A DNA stretch of 64,000 nucleotides from Hesseltinella vesiculosa (Eukaryota; Mucoromycota; Mucoromycetes; Mucorales; Cunninghamellaceae). Below the pieces are notes generated by a model. That model was not told the DNA's origin and did not search any database. It saw only the letters and a program-made list of their open reading frames with translations. Both the position numbers and the translations under genes were made by a program. Below are positions 48,859-64,000 of the stretch, in pieces (the stretch's first letter is position 1; every line of letters starts with the position of its first letter). The stretch lies in the NCBI GenBank assembly GCA_002104935.1, contig MCGT01000021.1, positions 1-64,000 of the forward strand, written 5' to 3'.

Positions 48859-50347
48859 ATGAGTTGCCCGCCCATGGAACGAGCTCAGCTACTGAAAGAT
48901 TTTTACGCTGAACATCTGCCACCTCTTCGATTCCTGAACTACAGAGGCCGCCAGAAAGCTGATGGGGAACTCGTCAATATCTTCTTGACAGGCGGTAACA
49001 AGTATGGACGACAGAGCGACCGTGAACTGGTAGATCTTACTGTGCCAGAAGGAAATGTGCCAATGCAATCTCCGCAAGAAGAGCAAGTTGATATGGACGC
49101 ATATGAGCATGATGGCCCACATGCTACTGCTACGTCAGAATCCGCACCCCCTTTGGCTTTGTCACCTGTCCTCTCCGCTCCACCGCATGCAACATCACAA
49201 CCAAGCGTGGGTGGGCACCAACCCAACAAGTCGCGCCACTGCCATTGCCACTGCACATGGCGCTATCGCTATCGCTATTGCGGAAGGCTACGCCCCTTCG
49301 ATCAGAATTTCTATCGATAATCCCCAGCCCCAAGAGCCAATGCAAACTGGGACCCGAGCGACAACGACCTTGCAGCAAGTTACTCCTGCATTGCCATTGA
49401 TCTCTACCCAGCCTTCACTCCAAATGGGCCGTGGAAGTGCCACTAGCATTGTAGATTCACAAAACGCAATTGCCATTGCCATTGCTGGCAACCGTGCTCC
49501 ATCGATCAACATATCCTCTGGTAGCAGCATGTCACAACTCACAATACTCTTTACCGATTGAAAATGACAATCCTTCGGTGTCAATCATTGGCACGTCTTC
49601 TGAGCCCAGTGTTGCTGTAGATGTGGGTGACACTGCACTCGCCTTAGCCTCGACCTCACCGCTGTCCTTACAGCCAATTATCGATTCGTCCTCCCGCCGG
49701 CGTAGCGAAACTGCTCCAAGCCCAGATGCACCTCAGAGTTTCGCAAATGAACCTGATGTCTTGACCGACGTGAATACCCCACCACCCCTTCCTCGGTATG
49801 TTTTGATGTAATGCAGCCTTGAACGATAACTGATATATTTTATAGACAAAAATGGAGGAAGCAGGAATTTGTTGCAACACCAAAGAGCAAGGTAACCCTG
49901 GTTTGCTTGGGTGATGGTAAATTTGGTCGTCGTTCGTTTCGAGGCCATCCCAGCGGCCTGGCCGCCCGCTTGAAGAAGCTGCTCCAAAGAGCAGATCGAG
50001 AAGACCGGCTGGTGTTGTTGTCCACGGACGAAAAGTGGACATCTCAAGTGTGCAGCAAGTGTGACCGTCAAGGTTGCAAGCCCATTGAAATTGCTGGATC
50101 AAACCTGCACTCTGTCACTGTGTGCCAATACTGTGGACAGATGTGGCAGCGCGACTGCAATGCTGCGAGGAACATCCTGTCTGTTGCGCGTCTTGCCATC
50201 GAAGGTGCCTCCCGTCCCCAAGTCCTTTCTCAGAAGGTAACCGATCAAGGCGGTGACGTCCAAGGTGCACCCAATGACCCCGACCCGATGGACAACCCTC
50301 CTCCTACCGCTTCCCCCATTGTACATAATGAAAATGTACAAGTTTAG
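48859..50347 (+). pseudogene. Fanzor (eukaryotic TnpB-like RNA-guided nuclease), C-terminal half
   Basis: The start (48859) encodes PPLRFLNYRGRQKADGELVN then GGNKYG, the segment that in fungal Fanzors precedes RuvC-II. After a Ser/Pro/Ala-rich stretch and a 50-nt intron (49796-49845, GTATGT...TTTATAG) the frame gives QKWRKQEFVATPKSK, VCLGDGKFGRRSFRGHPSG, the RuvC-II glutamate in STDEKWTSQVCSKC, the zinc ribbon (CSKC...CQYC) and the RuvC-III RDCNAARNIL. These signatures define the TnpB/Fanzor family, whose members cut DNA guided by an omega RNA. The RuvC-I aspartate and the N-terminal recognition domain are not visible upstream, and the middle needs two frame changes (near 49240 and 49530), so the copy is probably broken, unless unrecognised introns or sequence errors explain it. 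The middle carries two copies of an AIAIAIA-x-x-APSI motif. Confidence 0.78.
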
Positions 50348-50583
50348 GGCTTTCCCGTAAGTGTGTGTGTTCTTTTTTTGGACGAACGACTCACCATCCT
50401 CTCACTCTTTTCTCCACCTATCTGGTGCTATCCCATTACTTGGTGAGTGCAATATCTAATTGGTCGCCCTTTCTAAGCTGACTCGGTTTATTCCTTCTTT
50501 TGTAGCCCCCTGTACACTTTGCGCTTTTTTTGAATTGCGTCTTTCTTTTTGGAAATACAGTACAATCATTTGCCTAGGACAGT
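50348..50583. other. Fanzor 3' flank and promoter side of membrane-protein gene
   Basis: The stretch opens seven bases after the Fanzor stop with GTAAGTGTGTGTG and contains a CTTTTGTAG at 50496-50504, so a 3' UTR intron is possible. In TnpB/Fanzor elements the guide RNA is encoded at the 3' end of the gene, which would place it around here; I see no defined fold. No terminal repeat was found. Confidence 0.35.
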
Positions 50584-51215
50584 ATGCGTTTCGCAATTCA
50601 TCTAGTACAAGCGCTGCATGCCTTTAATGCCATCCTCGCGCTGATTCTTTTTGCCCTTCTCCTCTCTGTAGTATGCTCTATAAAATCTTTTGTCGAAAAT
50701 GGAGCAGAGATTGCAGGATTTGGTTCGTTTTCATCCAAAATGATTATCAAGTGTTATTTATTTATTTATATTTATTTTGAATAGGCAATTACAATCATTT
50801 CAATTTTCCAGCAACTCAAGTTTATATGTTCATACCAACGATTAGCTCCCTCTTTTACAGCATTATACTCGCTGTCGATGTGAGCCCCCGATACCCAACC
50901 TGGACTCCTTCCAAATCTCTTTGCGCATCAATCGTATGCGTTGCGGGATCTATTTTGCTTGCTGCCCTTTTCCCTCTCATTCCTGGTGCAGATGTTATGA
51001 CTTTTCCTGATGCTTCAATTGACTGCTCCTGGAAAGATTACATGGAATGGTACACCATTTATGGAAATGCAGATGCTTTTCCTTGGGTAGGGAAAATGGA
51101 TTCAGCCTGCTCGTCATTTACTGTAGCTGTTGTAATGGCATGGATTTTAGCTGCAGGATGGTTATGCCAAGCATCAATCTACGTTAGAAGGTGTATGAAA
51201 TCTCGTAAAGAATAG
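50584..51215 (+). CDS. Four-helix membrane protein, MARVEL-like
   Basis: Exons 50584-50722 and 50812-51215 (intron GTTCGT...CAATTTTCCAG, 89 nt, phase 1) give about 180 residues. Four hydrophobic segments are visible: near residues 10-32 (FNAILALILFALLLSVVC), 52-66 (ISSLFYSIILAVDV), 78-100 (ASIVCVAGSILLAALFPLI) and 147-170 (TVAVVMAWILAAGWLCQ). The loop between helices 3 and 4 has two Cys and many aromatic residues. This layout resembles MARVEL-domain proteins of fungal plasma membrane and vesicles, but no diagnostic motif allows certainty. The C-terminus is basic (RRCMKSRKE), as expected on the cytosolic side. Confidence 0.72.
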
Positions 51216-51530
51216 CAATGACGTTCTGCTGCTTTCACTGATAGACGTTTTCAAACTCTGAACATGATTTCTTGTCAGTAATTCTTCGTACCGCACACAC
51301 CGGCACACTCTTTATCCTAATATTTTTTAAATCCGAGCAGTTCACTGTAGTTCTCCTATGATTTTAACAATGATTGCTTTTCACTAAATGCTAGTTGCAT
51401 GAGGAGGTTGAATATTGTAGTGATATTTGGTCTGGTCAAAACGACCTTCTGAGAGGAAAATGGGACCGGTAACTATCTGTATTCGAGAAGATTAGATCAA
51501 GATCAAGAGAAGTGAGAAGAGGATAATACG
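51216..51530. other. Intergenic
   Basis: No gene, RNA or repeat recognised up to the solo LTR C at 51531. Confidence 0.5.
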
Positions 51531-51738
51531 TGTTAAATACCAAAAAAAAAAAAAAAAGGTATCACTCATTTATTGGCACGTCTCACCTCATCGGTCCTCT
51601 CTTCCCATTCAACATCTTTTAGATTGCAATCTCCGTCTCCCTAAAAATTCTCAACTTCTTCTCCTAATCTGATTTTCAGAATAAAGTTTTTTCTCAGTCT
51701 CATTCATTCTTGACTAAGTTCATTGAACCGTTTTCACA
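51531..51738 (+). repeat. Solo LTR C with 5-bp target duplication ATACG
   Basis: TGTTAAATACC(A)16GG...CCGTTTTCACA, flanked by ATACG at 51526-51530 and 51739-51743. It is the only LTR C copy with a fully canonical CA end and is more diverged in the 3' part than the two copies in the accessory half. Confidence 0.88.
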
Positions 51739-51743
51739 ATACG

Positions 51744-52101
51744 AAAAAGAATCAAGTTACTGTATACTTGATGGATACGCTTGATTACTTTGGTGCCTTG
51801 ATGAATGTCGATACGTTTGTCCCTAGCTCAATGCTAACTTCTTCGGAGGATGCGCGCCTTACAGTGGCCGTGTTCATTGCTCATGCGTGATAAGCATTTG
51901 CGCGGTCTGAAGTTAACCGGGATTTCTTATCTTTACCTTTTACTGTATGTGTGCATTTCTGCGACTTGATGTACGGTGTCATGTGCATTTTACATTACCA
52001 TTGAACGTTAGTGGTTACGAACGGCCATCACGACAGTTTTGTGCTGAGTTGCAATTGAATTTGAAAACCTTTTTTTTATTTTTATTTTTATTTTTTTTTG
52101 C
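51744..52101. other. Intergenic, upstream of Sel1-repeat gene
   Basis: No gene or repeat recognised. A T/A-rich tract (52069-52099) sits directly before the start codon, a common promoter feature in AT-rich fungi. Confidence 0.45.
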
Positions 52102-53563
52102 ATGTTGGCAATGATTGCTACTTCTTCAAAGCACTTGCTTAATAGATCGCGGTCGTTATTTGGAAATGGTTGCTTGCTCCATCAAAAAGCGTGCATGTCC
52201 ATTGATAACGACACAAGCAAGAAAATCGGAGGCATATTCCAACAATTTCTGAAGCCTATCAATCAGTATGTAACATATTAACATAATCATGAATTTTTTT
52301 TTAATGTGATGTATTGACAGGGATGAATCTGTCAGTCAAAAACATTCACCAGCGCCGTTGTCATTGCAGGGTAACATTTCTTACACGAAAGAGGCCTGAA
52401 TGGCTGATGTTCAATGGCTTTCCATAGATATTTTGCCAATAGACGAACAATTCCTTCAACTTTTGGAGCACAAACAATTGAAGAAAGATATGTCAGTTTA
52501 TAAGGAGGTGATTCAGTACGTTTTGCATCAACTACAAACTGACAAAGATGTGAAGACTGCGAGGGTTATGAAGAGTAAGTAAACTTATACGTAGGACCGC
52601 AACCAGAATTCTAATTCGAATGTAGTCATTGGGCAAGATATTCCTGAAATAACTGCGTTGGGCAATGCGCTGTTGCAAAATAGCAAAGGTTTGTAGCAGC
52701 AGCTGAAACATGTTTTTTAAGCCTTTCCTTTTTTTTAGATTCAGCGCCAGTGGCACAGGAGTTGTACCGACAGGCAATGCTAGCAGGGGATGATCAAGGA
52801 TCATTCAGTTACGCTAGTATGTTGTATCGTGGTATGTAACAAGGGTATATTTCAACAGCGCAACTTAGTCTATTTTTTAGGCTATGGAGGAACGCCGACA
52901 GATGAAGAGGAAGCTACAAAGTTATTCTCACGGTTGTCAAAGAAAGGTCATCCTTATGCCCAAATGAACTTGGCATCTATCATTATGCGGAGCCATCCAC
53001 AACGAGTCAGCGACGCAATTCAACTGTATGAGTTAGCTGGTAAATCTGGTGTATCCGATGCATATATGGAACTAGGTCGTATGTATAGGCTGGGGTACGG
53101 GGTGCATCAAGACCATCAAAAAGCAAAACATTATTTCCAGCAAGGAACCGAGAATGGTATGAGCAACCCCCGATGCCATTTCATGCTCGGTGTCTACTGT
53201 TCTAGCCCTGAAAATGAGTCTGACCTCCGAAAAGCATTTCAACATTTCCAAGTTGCTGCTGCGAAGGGCTTACCAGAAGCACAGTACAATGTTGGCTTAA
53301 GGTATCTTAAAGGTCAAGGTGTTGATGCCAACCCATACAATGCAGCTGAGTTTTTTACCATGGCCTCCCTTCAAGATTTTCAAATTGCTCAAGTAAATCT
53401 GGCAAATATGTACCTTCATGGGAATGGTATCAAGAAGGACATGAACAAAGCTTCATATTGGTTTGGAAAGGCAGCAGCGCTTGGTGGAACCATTGGTAAT
53501 GAAGCAAAATCCCAGCTTGTTCAATTGCAGGCCAAAGAGAGTAATACGTGTGCAGTCATGTGA
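52102..53563 (+). CDS. Sel1-repeat (TPR-like) protein with CaaX box, six exons
   Basis: Exons 52102-52265, 52321-52370, 52428-52574, 52626-52688, 52739-52831 and 52881-53563 join in frame (about 399 residues); donors are GTATGT, GTAACA, GTAAGT, GTTTGT and GTATGT, acceptors all AG. Residues from about 140 onward are Sel1-type repeats with the A-x3-G-x8-A spacing (SYASMLYRGYGG, AYMELGRMYRLGYGV, AQYNVGLRYLKGQGV, AQVNLANMYLHGNGI, AASYWFGKAAALG-like units). Sel1 repeats act as protein-binding solenoids. The last four residues, CAVM, form a farnesylation-type CaaX box, as in yeast chitin-synthase activator Skt5/Chs4, so the protein may be membrane-anchored. The N-terminus is basic and Ser-rich and could instead be a mitochondrial presequence. 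The two ATGs at 52102 and 52111 are both possible starts. Confidence 0.85.
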
Positions 53564-53602
53564 TCATGACGCTGTTTATTGTTGTTTGATAAAAAACACC
53601 AC

Positions 53603-54140
53603 TCACTTCAGCAATGCAATGCATTCAATTTCAATCATAACGTCCTTTGGAAGACGGGCGACTTGTACACAGCTGCGAGCTGGTTGATGATTTTCGAAGT
53701 ACTGAAATAATAAACGATTAGTGCACGCCAAGTTTTTTTTTTCATACCTTTCCATAGACTTCATTCATAGCGACGAAATCATTCATATCCTTCAAAAACA
53801 CCGTGGTTTTAATCACTTGGTCACCAGTGCTACCAGAAGCAAGAAGAACAGCGTCCAAGTTTTTCAAAACTTGATGGGTTTGCTCAGTTATACCACCAGA
53901 TACAATTTCTCCGGTTTCTGGGACAATTGGAATTTGACCAGATGTGTACACAACATTATTCACTTTGATGGCTTGAGCTACGTAAGGAAATAAAACGCAT
54001 TAGGGTTTAGAGGTTTGAGTAGAATGGTTCTTACCATAAGGGCCAAGAGCAGCAGGAGCATTCAAAGTTTCTATTAAATACAATTCGTTAGTGCGCATTC
54101 AGAAAGGAGCGAAACACCTACGAACTGGAGTCAACGACAT
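53603..54140 (-). CDS. RidA/YjgF family enamine/imine deaminase, four exons
   Basis: On the minus strand exons 54140-54122, 54070-54035, 53977-53748 and 53701-53603 give 127 residues, the normal size. The family removes reactive 2-aminoacrylate-type imines; fungal members (Mmf1/Hmf1) act in mitochondria or cytosol. The sequence shows [49 protein letters not shown] and the signature [20 protein letters not shown], which contains the substrate-carboxylate-binding Arg and the terminal Glu. The first exon is only 19 nt (MSLTPV). Without a long presequence the product is probably cytosolic. Its 3' end lies 39 bp from the stop of the Sel1-repeat gene, tail to tail, so the two transcripts probably overlap. 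Confidence 0.93.
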
Positions 54141-54776
54141 GTTTTTTAAAAAAAGGAAAGAGAAAGAGGCGTCGTCAGCGAAATTGACTTTCAAAAAAAA
54201 AAAACCCCTGAATTCGGTGGTGCAATTTTGCCTCTTAAAAAAATTACCAGTGACCCAAAAATACAGGCATTGTATGCAGAGCTCCAAGGCAAAGACACGT
54301 TTATGGTCATGATTTGGACTTGCAACAGGTGCCCACATCACATGTTCATATCTAGAATGAGATAAGCAATTGGCTAGTAAACCATGAAAAAAAGACCAAC
54401 AAAAATTCAGCCTCCAATCTACCAGGGTGCTTTTGTTATTGAAAGATGGAAGTGATCACAGCTATTTTTTTGCATGTAAGTGAATTTATTTAATGCAAAA
54501 AACATGGTAGTATATGTATGACATGGGGGATGGGTAGCTGCGGTGTATTGAAGAGTCATCAATGGGTAGGCACCATCTACCGGTATAGTATTGTATCGTA
54601 TCAGTGTAGTGACGTTAGACAGCATCTGCGGGTGTTCACCATGGTCCAATGGGCTGACGAAGTTTGGAGATGGTCTGGGAGAAGATCAAGCGAGTCTCCA
54701 ACGGAAAGATGGCGGGGGTATAAAGACTGGATATCAACTATTTGTTTAAAGTTGAAATCATAGGGCAGCAGCATGT
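54141..54776. other. Intergenic, upstream of RidA gene
   Basis: No gene is convincing. An AATAAATTCAC on the minus strand near 54485-54495 could be the polyadenylation signal of the small frame at 54777-54917, which would then have a long 3' UTR. Confidence 0.4.
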
Positions 54777-54917
54777 TCATACACAAGCCCCTGCCAACAT
54801 TTGTGTCGCGGAGTGGATCGCATCAAACAAGTCGTCGTAGCGAGTTTTCCTCGAAGGAGGAGGAGGGGGTGAAGCCTTTTTTGCTGCGTTACCCAGACCG
54901 TTGCTAGAGATCGACAT
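54777..54917 (-). CDS. Short ORF, 46 residues, unknown
   Basis: An ATG at 54917-54915 opens a small frame with a Lys/Pro-rich start (KKASPPPPPSRKTRYDDL) and a helical end (FDAIHSATQMLAG). The composition resembles the C-terminal tail of an endocytic or signalling protein rather than random sequence. A GTATGA at the end could be a splice donor and the LTR-like element D lies 30 bp upstream, so it may be the last exon of a truncated gene. No family is recognised. Confidence 0.3.
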   Translation of the reverse strand: MSISSNGLGNAAKKASPPPPPSRKTRYDDLFDAIHSATQMLAGACV

Positions 54918-54946
54918 GAATCATGTAGGGGGGTACACTATGCCGG

Positions 54947-55167
54947 TGTTAAGTATTCCCCCTATTCCCCACCCCTTTGCCTTTTCTCTCTTTCTCTTTC
55001 CTTTTCTTTTATTCTTTCTTTTCCCTCTTTTTATTTTCTCTGCCGTATATAAAAACCACTCGCTCACAGTGATAATTCATTTTATTTAATCCCTAATAGT
55101 GCCCTAACACCAAATAAAGGCTTTATTACACTGTTAAAGTCACGTCAAATATTACCCAGACAAATCA
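54947..55167 (+). repeat. LTR-like element D, copy 2 (221 bp)
   Basis: TGTTAAGTATTCCCCC...CCCAGACAAATCA matches 43283-43541, including ATATAAAAACCACTCGCTCACAGTG, CCCTAATAGTGCCCTAACA and AAATAAAGG. The flanks (GCCGG and CCCGT) are not an exact duplication. Confidence 0.65.
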
Positions 55168-55879
55168 CCCGTACTGTAAGCACACTGTATTCCTGTCAAA
55201 CGTAAAGGCACACTCTTCCTTCTGTCCTTCTCCAATGCCTGTTGCACTCAACATCATTCGTTTTTCTATTTTTCTTAGACCAAAATTCAACCCTGGCCCA
55301 CTAGCATAAAAAGTAAAACTGCCACTGACGCCCTTGGGTGCTATAGAGAGCAGACGGCTGATCTCGATCCTTGCATCTTGGCAATTGTATCAATTGCGAT
55401 GCATATGAACACGTATGTTTCAGGCTGCTCGTTATTGTCGCTTATGTCGAGGGTACCAGAGGCACTATTGTACAGTGTGGCAGGGCCTGAGCGGGGTGTC
55501 GATACCCACAGTGTAGCTTCGAAAAAAAAATTGAAAAGGCGCAGTGAGGAAAGCCTTGTAAATTAAACCCGTTTTTTACCAGGAATTTGTATCTCAATTT
55601 CAGCTTTCAACTTCTCGATTTTACTACATTTTAGTTTTTTTTTTTGGCTACAGTACTGTACAGTTCTGTAATACCAAACCTCAGAAAATTTCAAATGACT
55701 ACTGTACAGTACAAATGCAAACGGTGAGCACATGCACTTGGCTTTCTGATTTGAGGCGCCGTTTTATTATCTTCACGTAGTCCAGCATCCAATCAGGGGG
55801 AGAGTCGCAGTGGCTTTTTATTTTATTTTGCACTGTTCGCACTTTTTTTTTCTTCTTCCCACATTACTTTGACTACAGC
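55168..55879. other. Intergenic, upstream of ERB1
   Basis: No gene is supported; the 62-codon frame at 55378-55566 has no family signature. The palindromic motif ACTGTACAGT and variants occur three times at 55650-55715, about 170-230 bp before the ERB1 start. Confidence 0.4.
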
Positions 55880-58308
55880 ATGGCGCCTCGTAGAAAAGAC
55901 AAGGCAAATCCAAAAAAGCGTACAAATAGCGATTCCAGCGCAGAAGAAGAAGAAGAAGGGTACATGGATAATCTTGCTATTACAATGGAGTCGGACGATG
56001 AGTTGACGCTTGATCTGCCAAATGACGAAAATGAGGACGAAGACCCAGAAGAGTTTCCTGAATTGACGATCAACAGCGATGTAGATTCCGATTACGAATC
56101 TGAAGAAAATGTATATAACCTGGAAGACCAAGGTGATAGCAGCGATTATTTGGAAGGAGACAGCTTGGATGAAGACGACTTGGATATAGAAGAGACGCAA
56201 AAGTTAAATCCATATAAAAGGTAATTCATGGCTCCGACGTTGATTTTTATCTCATCTTTTATTACTAGAGATGCTGATGGCCATATTGATATGCTTCCGG
56301 AAATCGAAGCCAACTATGATAGTGATTCTTCGACTGAAGAGGTAAACGTAGTTGCGTATGAATAAATCTGTTGTACTAACTGTGGAATTAGCTTGGTAAT
56401 AGCGTTGGCAATATACCAATGGAATGGTACGATGACTTTCCTCACATTGGGTACGATGTTGATGGGAAAAGAATTTTGAAGCCTGCGAAAGGAGATGAGC
56501 TGGACAAGTTCTTGGACACAATCGAAGATCCTGACTCTTGGAAGTCTGCATACAGTGACAAGGAAGGCAAGAATATTGTGCTCAATGATGAAGAGCTCGA
56601 CATTATTCAACGTTTGCAAGAAGGCCACATTCCTGACGCCGACTATGACCCTTTCCAGCCAACAGTTGAGTTTTTCACTCGCGAAACTGAAGCAATGCCG
56701 CTATCAGCTCGACCCGAACCAAAGCGTAGATTTATTCCTTCTAAATGGGAAGCCAAGAAAATCATGAAGATCGTGCATGCCATTCGCCTTGGGCGTATCC
56801 TTCCTCGCAAGCCTAAAAGAGAGAAACCTCAGTTTTATAACTTGTGGAATGATGGCGACAAACCTCAAGATGAGCACATTATGCATATTGCGGCTCCTAA
56901 GATGAAACTTCCTGAGCATGATGAAAGTTATAACCCACCTGAAGAGTATTTATTGGACGACAAAGAAGTACAAGAATGGCAGGATCAAGAACCTCGTGAT
57001 AGAGCAAAGAATTATATGCCAATGAAGTTCAAGAGTCTTCGCCAGGTTCCAGCGTATGGAGAATTTATTCAAGAGAGATTCCAGCGTTGTCTTGATTTGT
57101 ACTTGGCTCCTCGCGTGAAGAAGAATAGAGTAAGGAGTAAAAGAAGAAAAAAAACATGATGCTCATTTATTTACAATTTCAAAACCTAGCTTAATATCGA
57201 TCCAGAATCACTGGTGCCTAAATTACCTAATCCCAAGGATCTTCGACCATTCCCTACAGCAAATACTCTTTCATATATTGGCCACACTGGACGTGTCCGG
57301 ACTCTGTCAGTTCATCCTCATGGCCTCCTGTTGCTCTCCGGGTCGGATGATGGGTCGATCCGCCTTTGGGAAATATCTACTGGTCGCTGCATGTTTACAT
57401 GGCAGCTGCATAAAACAGTGCACGCAGTAGCTTGGAACCCCAATGCTGATATTTTTATGTTTGCAGCTTCTGTTGGTGATGGAGATGTTGTTCTTGCCGT
57501 GCCACCATGCCTACGATCAGACGAACTTGCACTAGTGGCCGATAAATTTGCAACAGATGGATTTTCCAGCGCTGTGCTAGGTGAAGTTGACAAGAAGGTG
57601 ATGACATGGACGAAACCTACACATGACGAAGATCTATTGTACGGATTCAAAGTCAAATTACAACACAAGCTAGCCGTCAAACAAATTGTATGGCATCGTA
57701 AGGGTGACTATTTTGCTACTATCTCACCTGACACTGGTTCAACGTCGGTGTTCATCCATCAAACAACACGACACCAGTCCCAAACACCATTCCGTCACTT
57801 GAAGGGAACAGTCCAAAAGGTGCTGTTCCACCCTCTCAAGCCGATATTTTTTGTGGCCACACAGCGCTATGTCCGAGTGTATGATCTTATGCAGCAACAA
57901 TTAATCAAGACGTTAGCCCCTGGTGTTCGCTGGATATCAAGCATTGACGTACACCCCGGTGGCGACAACCTAATCATCGGTAGTTATGACAAGCGTGTTT
58001 GCTGGTTTGACATGGATTTAAGCTCGCAGCCTTACAAGTCGATGCGTTTCCATGACAAGGCTGTGCGACAAGTCGCTTATCATAAGCGATACCCCTTGTT
58101 TGCGTCAGCTTCCGACGATGGCTCAATCCAAGTATTTTATGGTATGGTGTATAATGATTTGCTACAAAATCCTTTGATCGTACCTGTCAAAATCCTCCGT
58201 GGCCACCAAGTCCAAGATAATCTGGGCGTATTGGATATCGAATTTCATCCTTCTCAGCCGTGGGTGTTTTCATCTGGAGCTGACGGATCTGTTCGTCTCT
58301 GGACATAA
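55880..58308 (+). CDS. ERB1: Ribosome biogenesis protein Erb1/BOP1, four exons
   Basis: Exons 55880-56220, 56269-56341, 56392-57129 and 57190-58308 give 756 residues, the usual length. Erb1 works in the nucleolus with Nop7 and Ytm1 (the PeBoW complex) in 27S pre-rRNA processing and 60S assembly. The N-terminus is acidic and low complexity. The BOP1 N-terminal domain follows (EWYDDFPHIGYDVDGKRI, KWEAKKIMKIVHAIRLGRI, then the PKLPNPKDLRPFP segment at the exon 3/4 join). The WD40 propeller comes last, with HPHGLLLLSGSDDGSIRLWE and FASASDDGSIQVF as clear repeats and GADGSVRLWT at the end. Introns are 48-60 nt with GTAATT, GTAAAC and GTAAGG donors. The stop is followed by A-rich DNA. Confidence 0.96.
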
Positions 58309-58459
58309 AAAAAAAGGCATATCATATAATTAAAAAAGAACCCATACAAAAGTTGGTAACATACTCGCGCAGCTGATAGCAGCCTGCTTAAGATATTTTT
58401 CTCAGGAACTGGGAACATTGGTTTGCTCACTTATTTACGGGGAACATGAGAGTTTTCTA

Positions 58460-64000
<5,541 letters not shown>

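Noticed and set aside
49907..50347. Short zinc-ribbon gene beginning at 49907
   Set aside because: The open frame extends upstream to a splice acceptor at 49845 with Fanzor-like residues, so 49907 is an internal Met.
55378..55566. 62-residue frame upstream of ERB1
   Set aside because: No motif, no splice context and unremarkable composition; likely chance.

Overview
The window looks like nuclear DNA of a filamentous fungus, most likely an early-diverging one (Mucoromycota, probably Mucorales-like). Host genes carry short introns of about 45-90 nt with GTATGT/GTAAGT donors. The shikimate pathway enzyme is the fungal pentafunctional AROM fusion. Repeats are near-identical and carry no obvious transition mutations of the RIP type. 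The taxon is an inference from these features; no database was searched.

Two halves differ sharply. From 1 to about 41,640 the DNA is almost wholly nested retrotransposons. There are at least five groups of non-LTR (LINE) elements with an ORF1 carrying zinc knuckles and an ORF2 of endonuclease, reverse transcriptase and C-terminal zinc finger. One LINE (14,475-19,593) has both ORFs intact, a second (22,033-27,088) is nearly so, and a third (27,089-31,397) carries one in-frame stop. Two Ty3/gypsy families are present: family A (two copies, 175-bp LTRs, gag with a C2H2 finger) and family B (a 1,553-codon Gag-Pol with a C-terminal chromodomain). Solo LTRs of four types (A, B, C, D) are scattered through the window, several with exact 5-bp target duplications. 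A palindrome of about 1.92 kb (two ~957-bp arms, 7-nt spacer) sits at 11,861-13,781. The only clear host gene in this half is a small DPY30/SDC1 homologue at 10,580-10,873, boxed in by retroelements on both sides.

From 41,692 to the end the DNA is gene-rich: an exostosin-like (GT47) glycosyltransferase, a host exon split by a solo LTR, a TCP11/SOK1-family gene, a tetraspan (MARVEL-like) membrane protein, a six-exon Sel1-repeat protein ending in a CaaX box, a four-exon RidA-family gene, the ribosome-biogenesis factor ERB1/BOP1, and ARO1 (AROM), which runs off the right edge.

Between the TCP11 and MARVEL-like genes lies a 2.5-kb island (48,059-50,347). It holds, back to back, the exonuclease part of a protein-primed type B DNA polymerase (Polinton or linear-plasmid type) and the C-terminal half of a Fanzor, the eukaryotic TnpB-like RNA-guided nuclease, with its RuvC-II, zinc-ribbon and RuvC-III motifs. 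This is the most unusual content of the window. Other notable points are a probable tRNA-derived SINE hit by an LTR just upstream of its A box, a recurrent ~50-bp hairpin repeat, mosaic LINE fragments, a likely GC-AG intron in ARO1 and a fragment with PD-(D/E)XK nuclease-like motifs.
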